In this document: positions 1-12,422 of the stretch, piece after piece
Layout: each line of letters opens with the position of its first letter
Numbering within the stretch: position 1 is the first letter of the stretch
DNA from: Nymphaea colorata
Lineage: Eukaryota; Streptophyta; Magnoliopsida; Nymphaeales; Nymphaeaceae
Assembly (NCBI RefSeq): GCF_008831285.2
Contig: NC_045140.1
Span: 15,611,796 to 15,675,795 of the forward strand
Reading direction: 5' to 3'
DNA length: 64,000 nt
Made by a program: the position numbers and the translations under genes
The notes under the pieces: model-generated
What the model was told of the DNA's origin: nothing
The model's database searches: none
What the model saw: the letters and a program-made list of their open reading frames with translations, nothing else

Positions 1-2162
1 TCTTGAGGATGTTTAGACATGCTTCTGCCTGTTCATATTTTTCTATCTAGATTTATGCTGTGAAAATTTTGCTTTTCAATTAGTTGCTGGCTTGCTGCTC
101 CATATGATGGTAGTGGTTGATATATATTTTTGTAACTGGGTTTTTTCTTGAGCACCTCATTTCCTGGAACATACCCTTTTCTGGATAATGTTGGTGCCCC
201 TCTCTAGATGGATGCTATTCCTAAGTAGGTCCTTGCTAAAATTCAGTAATGTCACAAATATTGTGATGTTTTTGAAAATATCGCAATATCAACGAAAAAA
301 CGTGAAATTGGTGCAGTATTTTGAAAGAAAACGGGAAAACATATTCATCGCGTTATTTATGTTGATATGATCATGGATTCAAGTTTAAATTTAAAATTTT
401 AAACTTAATTATTTTAATCATTTTTATCATCATTAAAACATTCTTTTTATCACTTTTCTCTAGTTTTATTTATGTTTTCTTATTAGTTTCTGATTTATTT
501 AATTTTATCTATTTTTTTGATTTTTTTTTTCATTTTTAAAAGTTTTCTAAGGTTTTCTTGAGAAAACAACTTTGCCGAAAAATACCCTGGAAAAATCTCG
601 CAGTTAAAAATCTGAGAATGATATTTCTAACAATGAAATTCAGTAATCCGAGCTTCAATTTGCAGTTGAGCTATGATTCGCTGGTCAACTTGATGACTCA
701 GCCAGGCCCTGATAACTTCATATTTTACATAATAAGACTTCTTTTATACGCACGCGCGTGTGTGTTTTTAGTACATTACATCACTAGTAATGACTAGAGT
801 ATGGACCATAATCTACATGCATATAAAATGGACTTTTTAATATATATATATACATGTATATATATATATATATATGTATATATATAGATATATATATGTA
901 TATATATATATATACATTACAATTACAATTACAATTATATATAAGGGCTCCATATGTGGAACTTGTGAAGTTCTCTACCCTTAGATGGGCAGGTCTGTAA
1001 GATATGCACTGTCTTTCATGGCAGTCTTGGGCTGCTTGTGTGGGCTCCATGCTACTAAGCATAACACTGCCCATTCAAGGGTGGACAACCTAAACAATTC
1101 TTCAAGTATGGAACTCAGCTCTCACTAATATATCTTATTGGTATATGCATGTGTCATTTTGTATAAGCTAATAAAAATTTAATCAAGCATATTGCAACAC
1201 ATGTTTTGTGTGTGTGTGTGTGCGTGTGTGTGTGTGTGCGTATGATGCACACCACATATGTGAGGCTCGACTGGGTGATCCTCCGTCCCAGTTGAGTACT
1301 GTCCAGCTCCCTGGTAGTTCATATCTTTAACCGGGTGTGTGATCAATCAGCTGTATCGATCAGATTCAACCTGGTTGACAAGGAAACTTTTTCAGAAAAA
1401 TAGTGATCCTGTTAGATATCTCAATATCCTTGTAAATATTATTTGTTTCTTTCAAAAGTGAACTCCTTCAAACCTGTGGGCACTGTAATATTTAGCTTAG
1501 AGGAACATTCTTGTTATGTTTGTCTAGCCGAACTTGAAAGAAGGTTCTTTGATGGTAACCTCAGATTCTAGATAGAAGAAACAGGTACTACTGGATAGGG
1601 ATTTTATGCAAACTCTAGAGGTTGGAAGCTCTACTCCTCTCTCTCTGAATATCCTAAAGGGATCCTGGGACTTCAATTTTTCCTCTTTGTATCTCTCAAA
1701 TATATTCTTTTGTTGTGACAAGCTGTATGTCACTCATGATTAGGCAGCTTGACATCACATTGGCTGTTGCGGACAGATGATTTTTTGCTTTTTATGAATG
1801 TCTGAGGTTTCTGAAGTGATTGTGCCATGCCTAGCAATATATATTTGTTTAGTCACCAACTCTGAGAATTGGATGACATTCTGGATTTTCGATACTTGAT
1901 TCTGTGTCGTGGATATAATGCATAACAGGCGCAGTTCTGGTTTCAAATTCTAATTACATTACTTGGAAATTTTATGCTGATGAAATGTTTTTATACCTCT
2001 TTATTCATGTAAATTGAATATCTAAATTGTAATTGCAACATTTGATATTTCCAGAAATTGTTAGGTCAGTTTACCTTGAGGAGTTGAGGTGATTTATGGT
2101 ACGTTAGTAATTGAATATTTATGAATACCCTCCTGCATAATACTTTTCATATCCTGGAATAG
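1..2162 (+). other. intron interior of the coatomer gamma gene
   Basis: No coatomer exon is visible before the acceptor at 2161-2162, so this whole stretch is read as one intron of the gamma-COP gene, or its left part. It is AT-rich and holds a (TA)n tract with a short (ATTACA)n run near 839-940 and a (TG)n tract near 1207-1240. Several short ORFs are present, but none matches the HEAT-repeat region expected just upstream of the first visible exon. The preceding exon must lie left of the window. Confidence 0.6.
839..940. repeat. (TA)n microsatellite with short ATTACA run
   Basis: Interrupted TA dinucleotides run from about 839 to 917 and are followed by about four copies of ATTACA. The tract is intronic in the coatomer gene. 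It produces an artefactual minus-strand ORF rich in Tyr-Ile. Confidence 0.85.
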
Positions 2163-3263
2163 GTCCGAGACCGTGCAACTCTTTATTTGAACTGCCTTGG
2201 AGGTGATGGCTCATATGGAGAAACTGATAAGGATGCTAAAGAATTTCTCTTTGGTTCGCTGGACTTGCCACTCTCGAACTTGGAGATGAGCCTGCAAAAT
2301 TATGTATGTCCTTTGCCTGTCTTAACACATGCACATTACTGCATGCTTCAGTACTCATTTTGCTCTTCATTTCAGGTTCCATCTGAAGAACCTTTTGATA
2401 TCACTTCAGTTCCAAAAGAAGTCAAATCTCAACCTCTTGCTGAAAAAAAGGCTCCTGGCAAAAAGCCCGCCGGCATTACTGCTGCTCCGGCACCAACATC
2501 CACTGTTGACACCTACGAGAAATTGCTTTCCTCCATTCATGAGTTTTCAAGCTTTGGGAAGCTTTTCAAGGTTTCCTTTCTTTTATTTGTTATGTTTAAT
2601 TAGCATAGGTTCGGGCATTCAAATCCTTTTTTCTCTTTTCTCAGTCTTCAGCTCCTGTCGAGCTAACAGAGGCAGAAACCGAGTATGCAGTCAATGTTGT
2701 CAAACATATCTACGATAGTCATGTTGTACTCCAATACAACTGTACAAACACGGTACCTGAATTACTGTTGGAAAACGTAAGTTAGATGATACAAGCAATT
2801 TTGACATGATTTACATGTATTGGTAGAGGAACAAGTAATATGTTTATGTTTATTTCCCTTGTTTTCAGGTTACTGTCTTCGTCGATGCTTCTGAAGCTGA
2901 AGAATTTGCACAAGTTGCATTCAAACCTTTAAATTCTTTGCCCTATGACTCGCCAGGGCAGACATTTGTTGCCTTTGAAAAGCCTGAAGGCCAACCTACT
3001 GTTGGGAAGTTCTCTAACATGTTGAAGTTTATCTATAGAGAGGTATGGCCTTTGAAGTTGCATCCATTGTGTTGCTTTTCTCTACTGATTGTGAACATCC
3101 ATTTTCCTTTTGATACCTTTCTTTGCCTGACCTTAGTTGGATGAGGGACTTAGGGTGATGATCTGTTGGAAACTTTACCTTCATAAGATGAGGATCATGT
3201 AGGCTTTTATAAGAATTATGTATAGACTAGACTTTGAGCAGAACTCATGACAAGGGGCAAACT

Positions 3264-3351
<88 letters not shown>

Positions 3352-4417
3352 CTCATCAGCTCTAAATGCTAAACAACAACAAAATAACAGGCGAAGATCT
3401 AGAATTTATTTGAGTTGTCTCGACTTGCAACAGTGATTGTTATGATCTAATTTTCCTATATCTATTATGTTGTATGATTGGGGAACTTTTGTTCATCTAT
3501 CTGACTAACGAGATGGTTCAGGTTGATCCTGCTTCAGGGGAACCTGGGGAAGAAGGTATCGAAGATGAGTATCAGTTGGAAGATCTAGAGGTTGTTCCTG
3601 CAGATTACATATTAAAGGTTGGAGTTTCCAACTTCAGAAATGCATGGGAAGGCATGGGTCCTGATTTTGAGCGTGTGGACGAGTATGGACTTGGTGTGAG
3701 AGAAAGCCTGGCGGAGGCTGTGAATGCTGTTATTAATATTCTTGGCATGCAACCTTGTGAGGTATATTTGTCTCGAGGAGTTTCTTTTCCTTTTTCTCTC
3801 ATTTCATTCTTTGAAAGATACATGTAGGGGGAAAAGTTAGGGAGAAAATCTGGCTCGTCAAGCTTCTTCTTGGTCGAAGGACCTATATATTGTTTCCGAG
3901 TTATGTGAGCCATAAATTGTTCCTTGTTCTTAGAGGGTTATTGGCTGGGTTGCTGCATGATGCAATATCTGAGTGTCTTCAGAAAAAATCGTAAACCATG
4001 ATTGCAGCCTTTAGTGGGGATCATACAGACTTTGCTTTTCCGAGATCCTGAAGTGATCGGTCTGTTTTCGAAAGTACCGTAGATTTCCATTTCATTTCCA
4101 TTTAACCGCTGCTTGGCACAAGCTATCTTGGTTATGAATGTAGATGATTAAATTTTAGAAAATAAAGGCCATTGTATCCATTTTCAATGTTCGTCTTACT
4201 AATATGACTTTTTGTTCGGCAGGGTACGGAGGTTGTCCCTGGTAATTCAAGGTCCCATACGTGTCTACTTTCTGGTTTGTTCATTGGCAATGTGAAAGTC
4301 TTGGTCAGGTTATCATTTGGCATGGACGGCCCAAAGCAAATCGCCATGAAGCTTGCAGTAAGGTCTGAAAGTCAAGAGGTTAGCGATGCCATTCATGAGA
4401 TTGTGGCGAATGGCTAA
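2163..4417 (+). CDS. COPG: coatomer subunit gamma (gamma-COP), 3' part
   Basis: Gamma-COP is the large subunit of the COPI coat that forms retrograde Golgi-to-ER vesicles in the cytosol. Six exons are visible: 2163-2303, 2376-2570, 2645-2776, 2869-3042, 3522-3761 and 4223-4417. All have GT-AG introns and join in frame into 358 residues ending at TAA. The family is normally near 890 residues, so roughly 530 N-terminal residues (most of the adaptin-like HEAT solenoid) lie left of the window. The first exon opens with VRDRATLYLN, the end of the solenoid. A Lys/Pro/Ala-rich linker follows (KKAPGKKPAG). The rest is the C-terminal appendage: beta-sandwich stretch VTVFVDASEAEEF, then DYQLE-type acidic loop and the platform with RLSFGMDGPKQIAMKLAVRS. 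The frame is intact with no disabling change. The fourth intron carries a long (TA)n(CA)n tract. Exon limits come from consensus and family continuity. Confidence 0.93.
3267..3350. repeat. (TA)n(CA)n microsatellite
   Basis: About 30 TA units followed by about 10 CA units, inside the coatomer intron 3043-3521. This compound form is common in plant introns and is likely length-polymorphic. Confidence 0.9.
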
Positions 4418-4799
4418 ATATTTGCAAACTGAGCTCAACTTCAAAGTCTTTGTTCAAATTTGTAGTCGCTGTGTAGAGGTGAGTCGAAGCTTCAATTTTA
4501 GGACTTCTTTTTGACGATTTATTTCAACAAAATCAAGCCCCTTCCTTCAATTGTTTTGGATCGGATTTCCTGTTTGGTCTTTGAGGACCAGAGGTTTAGA
4601 TTTCACTTTCCCGCGTCCTCTCCTATAAACAGGTCATAGCATTTTTTCTTTCTGTACTACATATACTTTTGCGTCTCTTTTGAATTGCACATGCAATCAT
4701 AATGTGGCACAATATAATTAGAAAAACAAAGCAATATTTGTTGTCTTCTCAGTTAGTCTCCAATTGTAATATATCTATGCACACGTGTTTGTCGATGGC

Positions 4800-5127
4800 T
4801 AGGGCTGCACAGAAGCCTAGTCATGCTTAAGCTGGGACAGCTGGACTCAACTCAAAAAATTTGAGCTCGATGATACAACGTTGAGCTCGAACTGGATTCT
4901 GTTTAACTTTTCTATTAAACATGTCTCGTTTCTTTTAACTCTTTTGATTCACTAATTTGTTTAACTCGTTTAGTTGCTACTTGTTTAACTGTTCTGTCAT
5001 TATAATTGAACATTTATTATATAGTTGACGCTGGTTGAGTTTAAACGAGGCTGAGCATATATTGGAACTCTAGAACAAGTGAGTTCGGGTTGAGCTGGAA
5101 CTGGCTTTGACTCATTCTGCAGCCTTA
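4800..5127. mobile_element. small hAT-like TIR element, GAGCTCGA family (copy 1)
   Basis: The left end reads TAGGGCTGCACAGAAGCC. The right end, read on the minus strand, gives TAAGGCTGCAGAATGAGTC. These form imperfect terminal inverted repeats. The interior holds repeated 'gagctcga' and 'gttgagct' words, as in the element at 6341-6830. There is no coding capacity, so it would be a non-autonomous MITE-like element. The TAGGG-type terminus suggests hAT, but the 8-bp flanks match at only about five positions, so a target-site duplication is not convincing. Confidence 0.5.
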
Positions 5128-5144
5128 TTGACCGCACACAGAGA

Positions 5145-5222
<78 letters not shown>

Positions 5223-6340
5223 GAGCACTCACGGCACATTCATCAATCCACTTTCTAATAGACGCCTTGTTCGTGATAGGTGAAAGGCAACATGCATGTA
5301 ACTTTGCTGTGACGTTTTCCGGACTTTGGATTTGCTTGGCAAGGTTGGTATGTCTATAAATGGGCTTCCCTGTGTGGCGTGGCCTCTGGGCAAGATAATA
5401 CCTGTGTTTTGATGCGGGAAAGGAAATGATTTAGATTCAGGGAATATGAAAGCAAGAGATTCCTTCACATTTCGTGTCTCTCGAGTAGGCCTTCACCCCC
5501 TAGGTCAAGAATGGATGAGGAAAAACAAGGGGGCCACTGCACGCCGTTGCCGCTGGTGGCCGACCAGTTTGTGACTGCCTCCTGCAATACGGGCGGTCAC
5601 GCATAGATGAATTTTTTACCAAGAAAACCCGTCTATCCTCTTTTACCGCTAAAATTACCAAGGTAATGAACTATTTAAGGTATGGAATTATTTAAGAACA
5701 TTTTACCAAGCGAGTAAGCAAATCCGTAAGATAAAAAATCAATAGCCTCCGCAACTACTTACAAGTTACACCCTCAAATCGTCAGGTGATACTTTGGTGC
5801 CTTTGGCTTGTCCTGAAAGAAAATGAAGCTCACAGGATTAACTTGAGGCTCCTGGTCCTTTAACACAAGCTTGACTACTTATGATCTCTTTAAGTGGCAA
5901 GCAATAATTTTCAAGTCAACGCAGAACGCTTGATGATATGTGGAATGAGTTTCCGTGGTTGTTTCGGCTCACGTGAAACGACATGCGTCCTAGCGGTCAA
6001 ATCGGAGATAGTATTCTTGGAACATGTGTTCTGAAAACATGTGTTTTAAGAGAATAATGTCGTAATGGCCAACGGCCAACTTGTGTATTGGGATAGTTTC
6101 GTCAAGATGATGAAAGGTTAAAACTCCTTGATTAGACTTTTTTCGCTTCCTTTTTCAATAAGAAAAAAGAACAATTTAAGAAAAAATTGCACGTTGATAA
6201 CTTCCTCTATTTTTCAACTACATTGCAAACATTCTTTACCCATGGTTTCAAAGACGCACTAAATTGTTTAGGTGGGTTGGATCCCCTTTCAGATTAAATG
6301 GGCGTTATGTTTGTGTTATAAGGCCCATGTACCGGGTGGG
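5128..6340. other. intergenic spacer with (TA)n(GA)n tract
   Basis: No gene was recognised. A (TA)n tract at about 5149-5180 runs into (GA)n to about 5221. The remainder is unique-looking AT-rich DNA with short ORFs on the minus strand that resemble no known family. Confidence 0.6.
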
Positions 6341-6830
6341 TAAGGGTGAGCAACAAGTCAAGCTACTCAGATCACTCGTGAACGAGTTCGAATCAAGTCA
6401 TTTACTTAACGAGTCGAGATCAAGTTCATGAGTCGATTCGTTCAAATAATCGAGTTGAGTTCAAGCTAAATAAGCAACTGTCGAGTCGAGCTCGAGCCTT
6501 AATCAAGTCAATATATTCAGACGAGTTTGCAAGTTTGTCGAGGCTTAATCGAGTCGAGCTCAAGCTTAACACATCACGATGAATATCAATTCTATTCAAA
6601 CGAGTTTGTTGAGCTTTATCGAGTCGAGCTCAAGCTCAACACGTAACGATAAATATCAAACAAATTTGTCGACCTTTAATCGAGTTGAGCTCAAGCTCAA
6701 CACATAACTATCGAGTTGAGCTCAAGCTGCTTTCGTCGATCTATTCTCGAGCTCTAGCTCGATATTTCATTAATTGAGCTGAGTTCGAGTCGACTGAACT
6801 CGGGCTCGACTTGGCTTATGTTCACCCCTA
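6341..6830. mobile_element. hAT-like TIR element with internal GAGTCGAGCTCAAGC repeats (copy 2)
   Basis: The left end is TAAGGGTGAGCAACAAGTC. The right end, on the minus strand, is TAGGGGTGAACATAAGCC. Together they form imperfect terminal inverted repeats about 490 bp apart. The interior is a degenerate array of the word 'atcgagtcgagctcaagc' at about 6547, 6618, 6678 and 6709, with related words further left. No ORF of note is present. Elements with GAGCTCGA interiors and TAGGG-type ends are widespread in plants. Assignment to hAT MITEs is inference. Confidence 0.6.
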
Positions 6831-8415
6831 TCGGTATGAAAGTGCAGGACCAAGGCCCGGCATAGAACTGCATAAGGGTTTGAACCTAAAAATCTTGGCC
6901 ATCTTTTTAGGGGCACGTCAGGTGCTTACTGTTGATTTGGATTAAACTGATGACCCGCACCTGGTTAGACGAGGCTCATAGCGTCATTAGCAATTACAAT
7001 TACTTACAATGGAGGAGAGGTCAGCAGGTGCACAAGCGAGTTGGGTTGAAAAAGAAAAGGAAGGAGGAGGATAAAGATCGCGGCTTTTGACCTTCCCTGA
7101 AGTGCGTCATGTCATTTGAAGATCGACACAATCCTACCGACGTAAATAGTTTGGATTTCGTGCCTTTGCAAGTTGGGTCTCTCGCAATCTGCCGCCCAAA
7201 CAATGGAAGGACAGAAAAATTTGTCGGCAGCAGGAATAAGGCAAGAGGATAGTTTTTGGGAAAGTAGAGATATTGATTCACGGATTTAAATTGATCAGAG
7301 TGTTCAGACCATCTATGGAAGCAGAATTTGATGGCAATTCGGGGAAATTATATTTTTTTCTCTAGAATCATTCGTTAGTCTGGAGCCTGGCTCTTCCTTC
7401 TCTTTAGTTTGGTCCACGACGATTGGTTGCAGGGTGGCGTAGAGACCGCCGCTCCAACTCATTGTAGCCGCACTTTCACGTACACAGAGAGAGGGAGAGG
7501 GTGTGTGTGTGTGTGTCGTAACAGCTGCCTCCTTCGGCTTGAAAGGTAAAAGCAATTCCAAGAGAAAGCCGCTCAAATTCGCTCCTCTTAAGCTTTTCCT
7601 GAATGATTGGAAATTATCAAGGTCCAAGTCTTCGTAGATGTACTGGGAAAGACCCTTTTCTATCTATTTCTTATGACTTCTACTTGTGAGCCTATCTCCC
7701 GGCGAAGTTGAAAGAAAAAAAAAAAAGTTTCTTCGGTAGCTAATGCGTTGTTTATATCAACATCACATGACGAGCCCTACAGTTGATGCTGTTATATTGG
7801 TTTGCGTCCGTCGATGTGCATCATACTAATACTAATAAACGATCTCAAGAGCGGGCATGGCCTGTCTCAGCTGATGCAGCCTTTTATTGACCGTAATGAG
7901 AAATTAATGTTTATTGTAAATTAATTATTTTTATTATGCATGAAATAGCTCGTTACAAATTAATCGATGCGTATCACCGATAATGCATTTAGTTTTGAGG
8001 ATCTGAAACAATTAAAAATCCAATATTTATAATATTGTTTAAAACCCGAAGTAGCAGTGCTGTTTAGGCACATTTTCCAAGTGATCTCATTCCAACATTA
8101 AAATGCGGGTTATCAACTTGAAAGTTAGGTATTTGAAGGGGGTTTCAATGACATGCAAGCTGATACACATTTACTAGAGACACTGAAAGCGGACCTTATA
8201 TCATAGGGAGTTAAGAGGTTAGATGAGCCTTCTTCTGAGTGGTCGGAAACTGCAGTCACTCAAAACTTTAAAGCGAGGCTGTGTAGTAATATGATATTCT
8301 TAATGAAATTACGAGCCAATGCATATATAATTCTATCCTTTTATGATTAGGCCTGCCATTCAAACCATGCACACCATATCTCCTTATTGCAAAGGAGTAT
8401 GCAAGTATATATTCA

Positions 8416-8514
<99 letters not shown>

Positions 8515-9705
8515 GTGTGTGTGAGCTAATTTATGTCTTTCCTCATTAGAAGTTCAACAATAAACATGAAAACGAAGGGAAAGATAAATGCTATGATCAG
8601 ATACGTCAGTAATTACATATACAATTAGACTTCATTTTAATTATATGTTACTCAGTTAATTATTTTCTATTCCACCAGTAATATCCATACAAGTAAACTT
8701 AGAATTCTAAACTCTATTGAGAAGTAACGATTTTTTGTGTTATTGAATCTCAGAACCACTGAAGTGTCCAAGTCTTTGAAAATTCATATAATAATTTGTT
8801 CCACTTGTATGTCTTCAACTCAAATTCCTCTCCTCTCCTCTCTCGTCCTGAGGAAGTTATTCGACAGTTTTTATCTTCTTCGTTACGACCCAGATATGCC
8901 ATTCTATATGGAGTGGCTTGGGCCTGTAGGGCTTAGCTTTCTAGAACAGCATGAATAGGGAAAGGACAAATAAGAAGCGGAAATGCATAGCAGAAGGCCA
9001 TGGTAAGGCAACTTCCCGTGTTTCTGAACAGTGGGTGCCTCCTTCAAAAATAATCAAGCCATTTGATTGTGGTTCGTTAATTTCCTTCCATTTGAATCCT
9101 GCAAGCTAGTGCTGGTGGAGGTGCTAGACTGTTAGTGCTGTCGCTGCATGCCAGTGAATAATTGCAAAGACCGCAAAGGGGAAAATACCGGTCACCACCT
9201 ATAAAAACTGCTTGAACATGGCAAATTGAGTGTGGCTTGAAGCTGAAGGTGTCGATGGGGTAAGCGTCCATGGTAAGGAAGATGGTGGCGGAAGGTAAGC
9301 ATGGCTGCTCCCTCCATTCCATCTATTTTTTGGGCTTGTGTGTGTGTGTGAGAGAGAGAGAGAGGGAAAGAGACAGAGACAGAGACAGAGAAGAGATGCT
9401 GGAGTAAGGAAGAAGCGACGAGGCAAGAGACGAAGTGGTTAAAGAAAAGGTTGACATAAAGCTTGCAGTCCAAATTCGCACCCACCTCACGTGGCCCTTG
9501 CTCACCATGCATTAAACGGCCATCATTAAAATACAAACAGATCCAAACAAAGAAAAAAAGTGTGAACACGGGATATCCTCGACCCACCAAAGGACGTAAG
9601 AAGAAAAAACTTATCCCCAGGCAGATCGAGAGACAGAGATCTGCCGACGGCTCGGGGACTAAGGATTGGGTTGGGTGGCCGACCACCACGAACTTAGTCG
9701 ATTGG
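6831..9705. other. intergenic spacer with a large CT/AT/GT microsatellite
   Basis: No gene was recognised. The main structured feature is a compound microsatellite at about 8407-8522: (CT)n, then (AT)n, (GT)n, (AT)n and (GT)n. A (TG)n(AG)n tract lies near 9339-9390. Minus-strand ORFs of 104 aa (7313-7627) and 177 aa (9192-9725) overlap simple repeats and show no family features. Confidence 0.6.
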
Positions 9706-9877
9706 ATTGAGTAAGGTCGTACCAAAACATGTGATGTATATATGGCTTATACTTTTGTAGCGCTCCCATCTACCATACCCCCATCTTATGTATTGAGTAA
9801 GGTCGTACCAAAACATGTGATGTATATATGGCTTATACTTTTGTAGAGCTCCCATCTACCATACCCCCATATTGTGT
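9706..9877. repeat. 86-bp tandem duplication
   Basis: Two nearly identical copies start at 9706 and 9792, both opening with ATTGAGTAAGGTCGTACC. The first 80 or so bases differ at about one position. The near identity implies a recent duplication. No gene overlaps it. Confidence 0.9.
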
Positions 9878-10693
9878 ATCTGAAACTAACCGCTAGCAGT
9901 TGATGTACGTTTTAGAGAATTTCTATGGCTGGACCCACCAATGTCCGATTTACCAACTTTTCCTAAACCCTCGATCTAGATCAGTTTTTCTTTTCTTTTC
10001 TAGTGTATAGAGATGATGAAACCTTTTCATTCAATTCACAAGAACTACTGATTCAGACATCTGATCATTAGTGTCCCGAAGGTTGCATGTTTATTATCAT
10101 ACTTGATTGTGAACCCATTTCCATCTGTCTTCTCATCCATGAGGGATAGTGTTAAGAGTTGATCCTTGACGGCCATGGCCTACAAAATTCCCGTCTACCC
10201 ACATAGGTGCCACCCGTTGAATTCTTAAGAGCAACCATAGTTCGTAGCTTACACTCGGCACACTTATTTAACATTTGCAAGCAAAGCCCATTGTATGAGG
10301 AAACTCAAAACAAGGAGGCCTCTGTTTGGCCGAACTATAAGATACACGAGCTGGAGAAAAAAGTGTCTCGAGTGCTTGGGTCTTCCATGTTTGATGTACC
10401 GAGTCGCGAGTTCATAACTTGAACGGATCTGATATCATGGGCATATCCAATATTTTAAGAAAGCAAAATTATAATCTTGTTACTTATTGGGACGGCAGGA
10501 GCAATGATCAGGTGCAGCAGTAGTAAGGCAGTCGCGTGTGGCCGGAAAGACGTCGTGGGTTGTGGCCATGAGATGAGAGGGCCCGCCCACCAATAGGAGG
10601 ACGATTAGTCGGTTACAAAGTCATTCAGTCTTTTACAATAGTTACAAAAAAAACTGAAAAAATCGAGGAGTTTCCACTAGCCTGGCATTCGGG

Positions 10694-10795
10694 GATGCCA
10701 GTCATAAAGGCCCAACACCCTCCATCTCTATGCAAGTGAGAGAGAACACATTCAAGGGCTCCTTGAAGAAAACCCGTAAATCCCCTCAACTCACC
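10694..10795 (+). repeat. dispersed repeat, copy A
   Basis: A stretch of about 100 bp shares a clear pattern with 18820-18917, in the same orientation. Shared words include 'gagagagaacaca', 'ggctccttgaag' and 'actcacc'. Copy B lies just downstream of a Ty1-copia reverse-transcriptase fragment, so both may be pieces of one LTR family. Confidence 0.6.
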
Positions 10796-12058
10796 GCTCT
10801 CTCTCTCTCTCGCTTGCCCTGTGCCGCTACGTTGCTTCGTTTTGCTGCTGGGTTGCTGCGTTTTTTGCAGGTTTACACTTGCACGTTAATTAAAGTTGAT
10901 GCTGCGTCAAGATCCTGAACCACAAAGCTTCAACATTGGAATCAACGGCTTGGTTATTGAACCTGTGCAAGAATCAAAAGCAGCAAACCTGTAAGTTAAA
11001 TCTGGCTTCTGTGATGCCTGTAATGATCTCTCCCTATGTGCGCGTATGCACATCGACAGGCTTCTTTATTCTGCCACCCTGATAAATATCAAAGAGCCTC
11101 GGCGCTTCAATAGGTGAGGCCGATTGCCTCTTTTTGAAGATCAGTCTACAGATGCAACACAAATTCACAACTTAACTATTCGGCTAAGTGCTAGCGTGCC
11201 TTGCTAAATGACACGTCTGACTAAACAATATAGAAGAGACAGATTGTTTAGTTTTCAAATAGCATACATACACGCGATGTAGATTGCTATCCTCCATACT
11301 AGTATGTTCAGCTTCTTTTGACAGATAAATATTAGAAGTTATATGAATTGAGTATTATGCTGCTGGTTCTATAATTTAATTAGAACCGGGGACCACCAAA
11401 AAATGTTCAGATAATTTAGTGGAAAGAGATTTGAAAGAAAAAAAGAAAAACTCTCAGTAGAGAGACCGTGCCTCAATAAGTGTGGTAGATTTCCTTTTTT
11501 TCTAAAGAAGTCTGAACCGGTGATACATATGTTTGGTCCAATGCCATGCATGTTGATTAGAAGTTGACAAGAAAATAGATAACAAAGACGAACCAAAAAA
11601 TAAAAAGGGAGGATAACATGGGAGTGCTGAAATGAGGATAGAACAGAGTGTTCAGGCGGTCACTTTAGCCATCGCAGACCATTTACAGAAATTAAAATAT
11701 ATTAAAGAAAGAAAAGGAACAGAGAGAAGAAAAGGTGAAGGAAACAACACAGAAAGATTTTCTTTGTCCGGAATGGAAGAAGTGCAGGATTATTTTACCG
11801 TTAGAGAGAACCGAAGGTTGGCTTCCGTGTTCCAGTTTTGATCGGAAGGGAAACAACCCCTGAAGGCCGAACACTGACTTTACGCCGCTATTCTGTTCGG
11901 ACCAGATCCAACATTTTCCGTTGAGGCAAGAAGAAGAAAACCAATGGAATCGCCTGAACATGTCGAACGCTATGCGCCTCCTGCGTCAGCGGCCTACTTT
12001 TGCCGTCAATATTCGGATACCTAGTTCCATTGCTGCCTGAACCCTCTTTCCCTTCTGG

Positions 12059-12422
12059 TCACTGCTTTGCTTTCCAGTCAGGAGGCAAGGTACCCCTGCA
12101 TCTGCTGGAGCGGAACCCTCTGTGTTTTGGGGCCTTGTTGTATGCTTCTGAATAAATGTTGATCAGGCCATCTGACGTCGGAGACCAGCCCATGCTACAG
12201 TCTGTCCGGCGTCGTCCAGCCGGTCGCTGGAACCGGCGATCACGCCGCTGTTACAGTAAAAGAAAAGATTTAGGCGTCTGCCAAATAAGCGAAAAATTAG
12301 AAAGGGGAATACCATGCAGATATAAGAAAAGGTGAGGGAAAGGAAAAGAAACTTACCGAAGCCTCGGTGCCATGATACCATGCTGGTAGACAGACACGCC
12401 CGGTGATTTCGTCGAACTTCAT
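12059..12422 (-). CDS. possible two-exon small gene or gene remnant, unknown function
   Basis: On the minus strand a consensus donor (GTAAGT, just below 12357) and acceptor (AACAG, just above 12247) bound a 109-nt T-rich intron. Splicing joins 12357-12422 to 12059-12247 in one open frame of 84 codons plus TGA, opening MKFDEITGRVCL and ending LPPDWKAKQ. A second plausible acceptor (CTGCTACAG) just above 12489 suggests an upstream exon. In that frame a stop lies immediately before the ATG, so this could also be the tail of a decayed longer gene. I recognise no family. It is isolated, with no recognised gene within 8 kb on either side. Alternatives are a non-coding RNA or a chance ORF. Confidence 0.25.

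Noticed and set aside
784-1074. Minus-strand ORF of 96 aa
   Set aside because: Much of it is Tyr-Ile dipeptides from a (TA)n tract inside an intron.
8343-8549. ORF with Ser-Leu and Tyr-Ile runs
   Set aside because: Translation of a CT/AT/GT microsatellite, with no other support.
9192-9725. 177-aa minus-strand ORF, the longest in the left spacer
   Set aside because: It overlaps a (TG)n(AG)n tract and part of a recent tandem duplication, competes with three other ORFs in the same place, and shows no domain.
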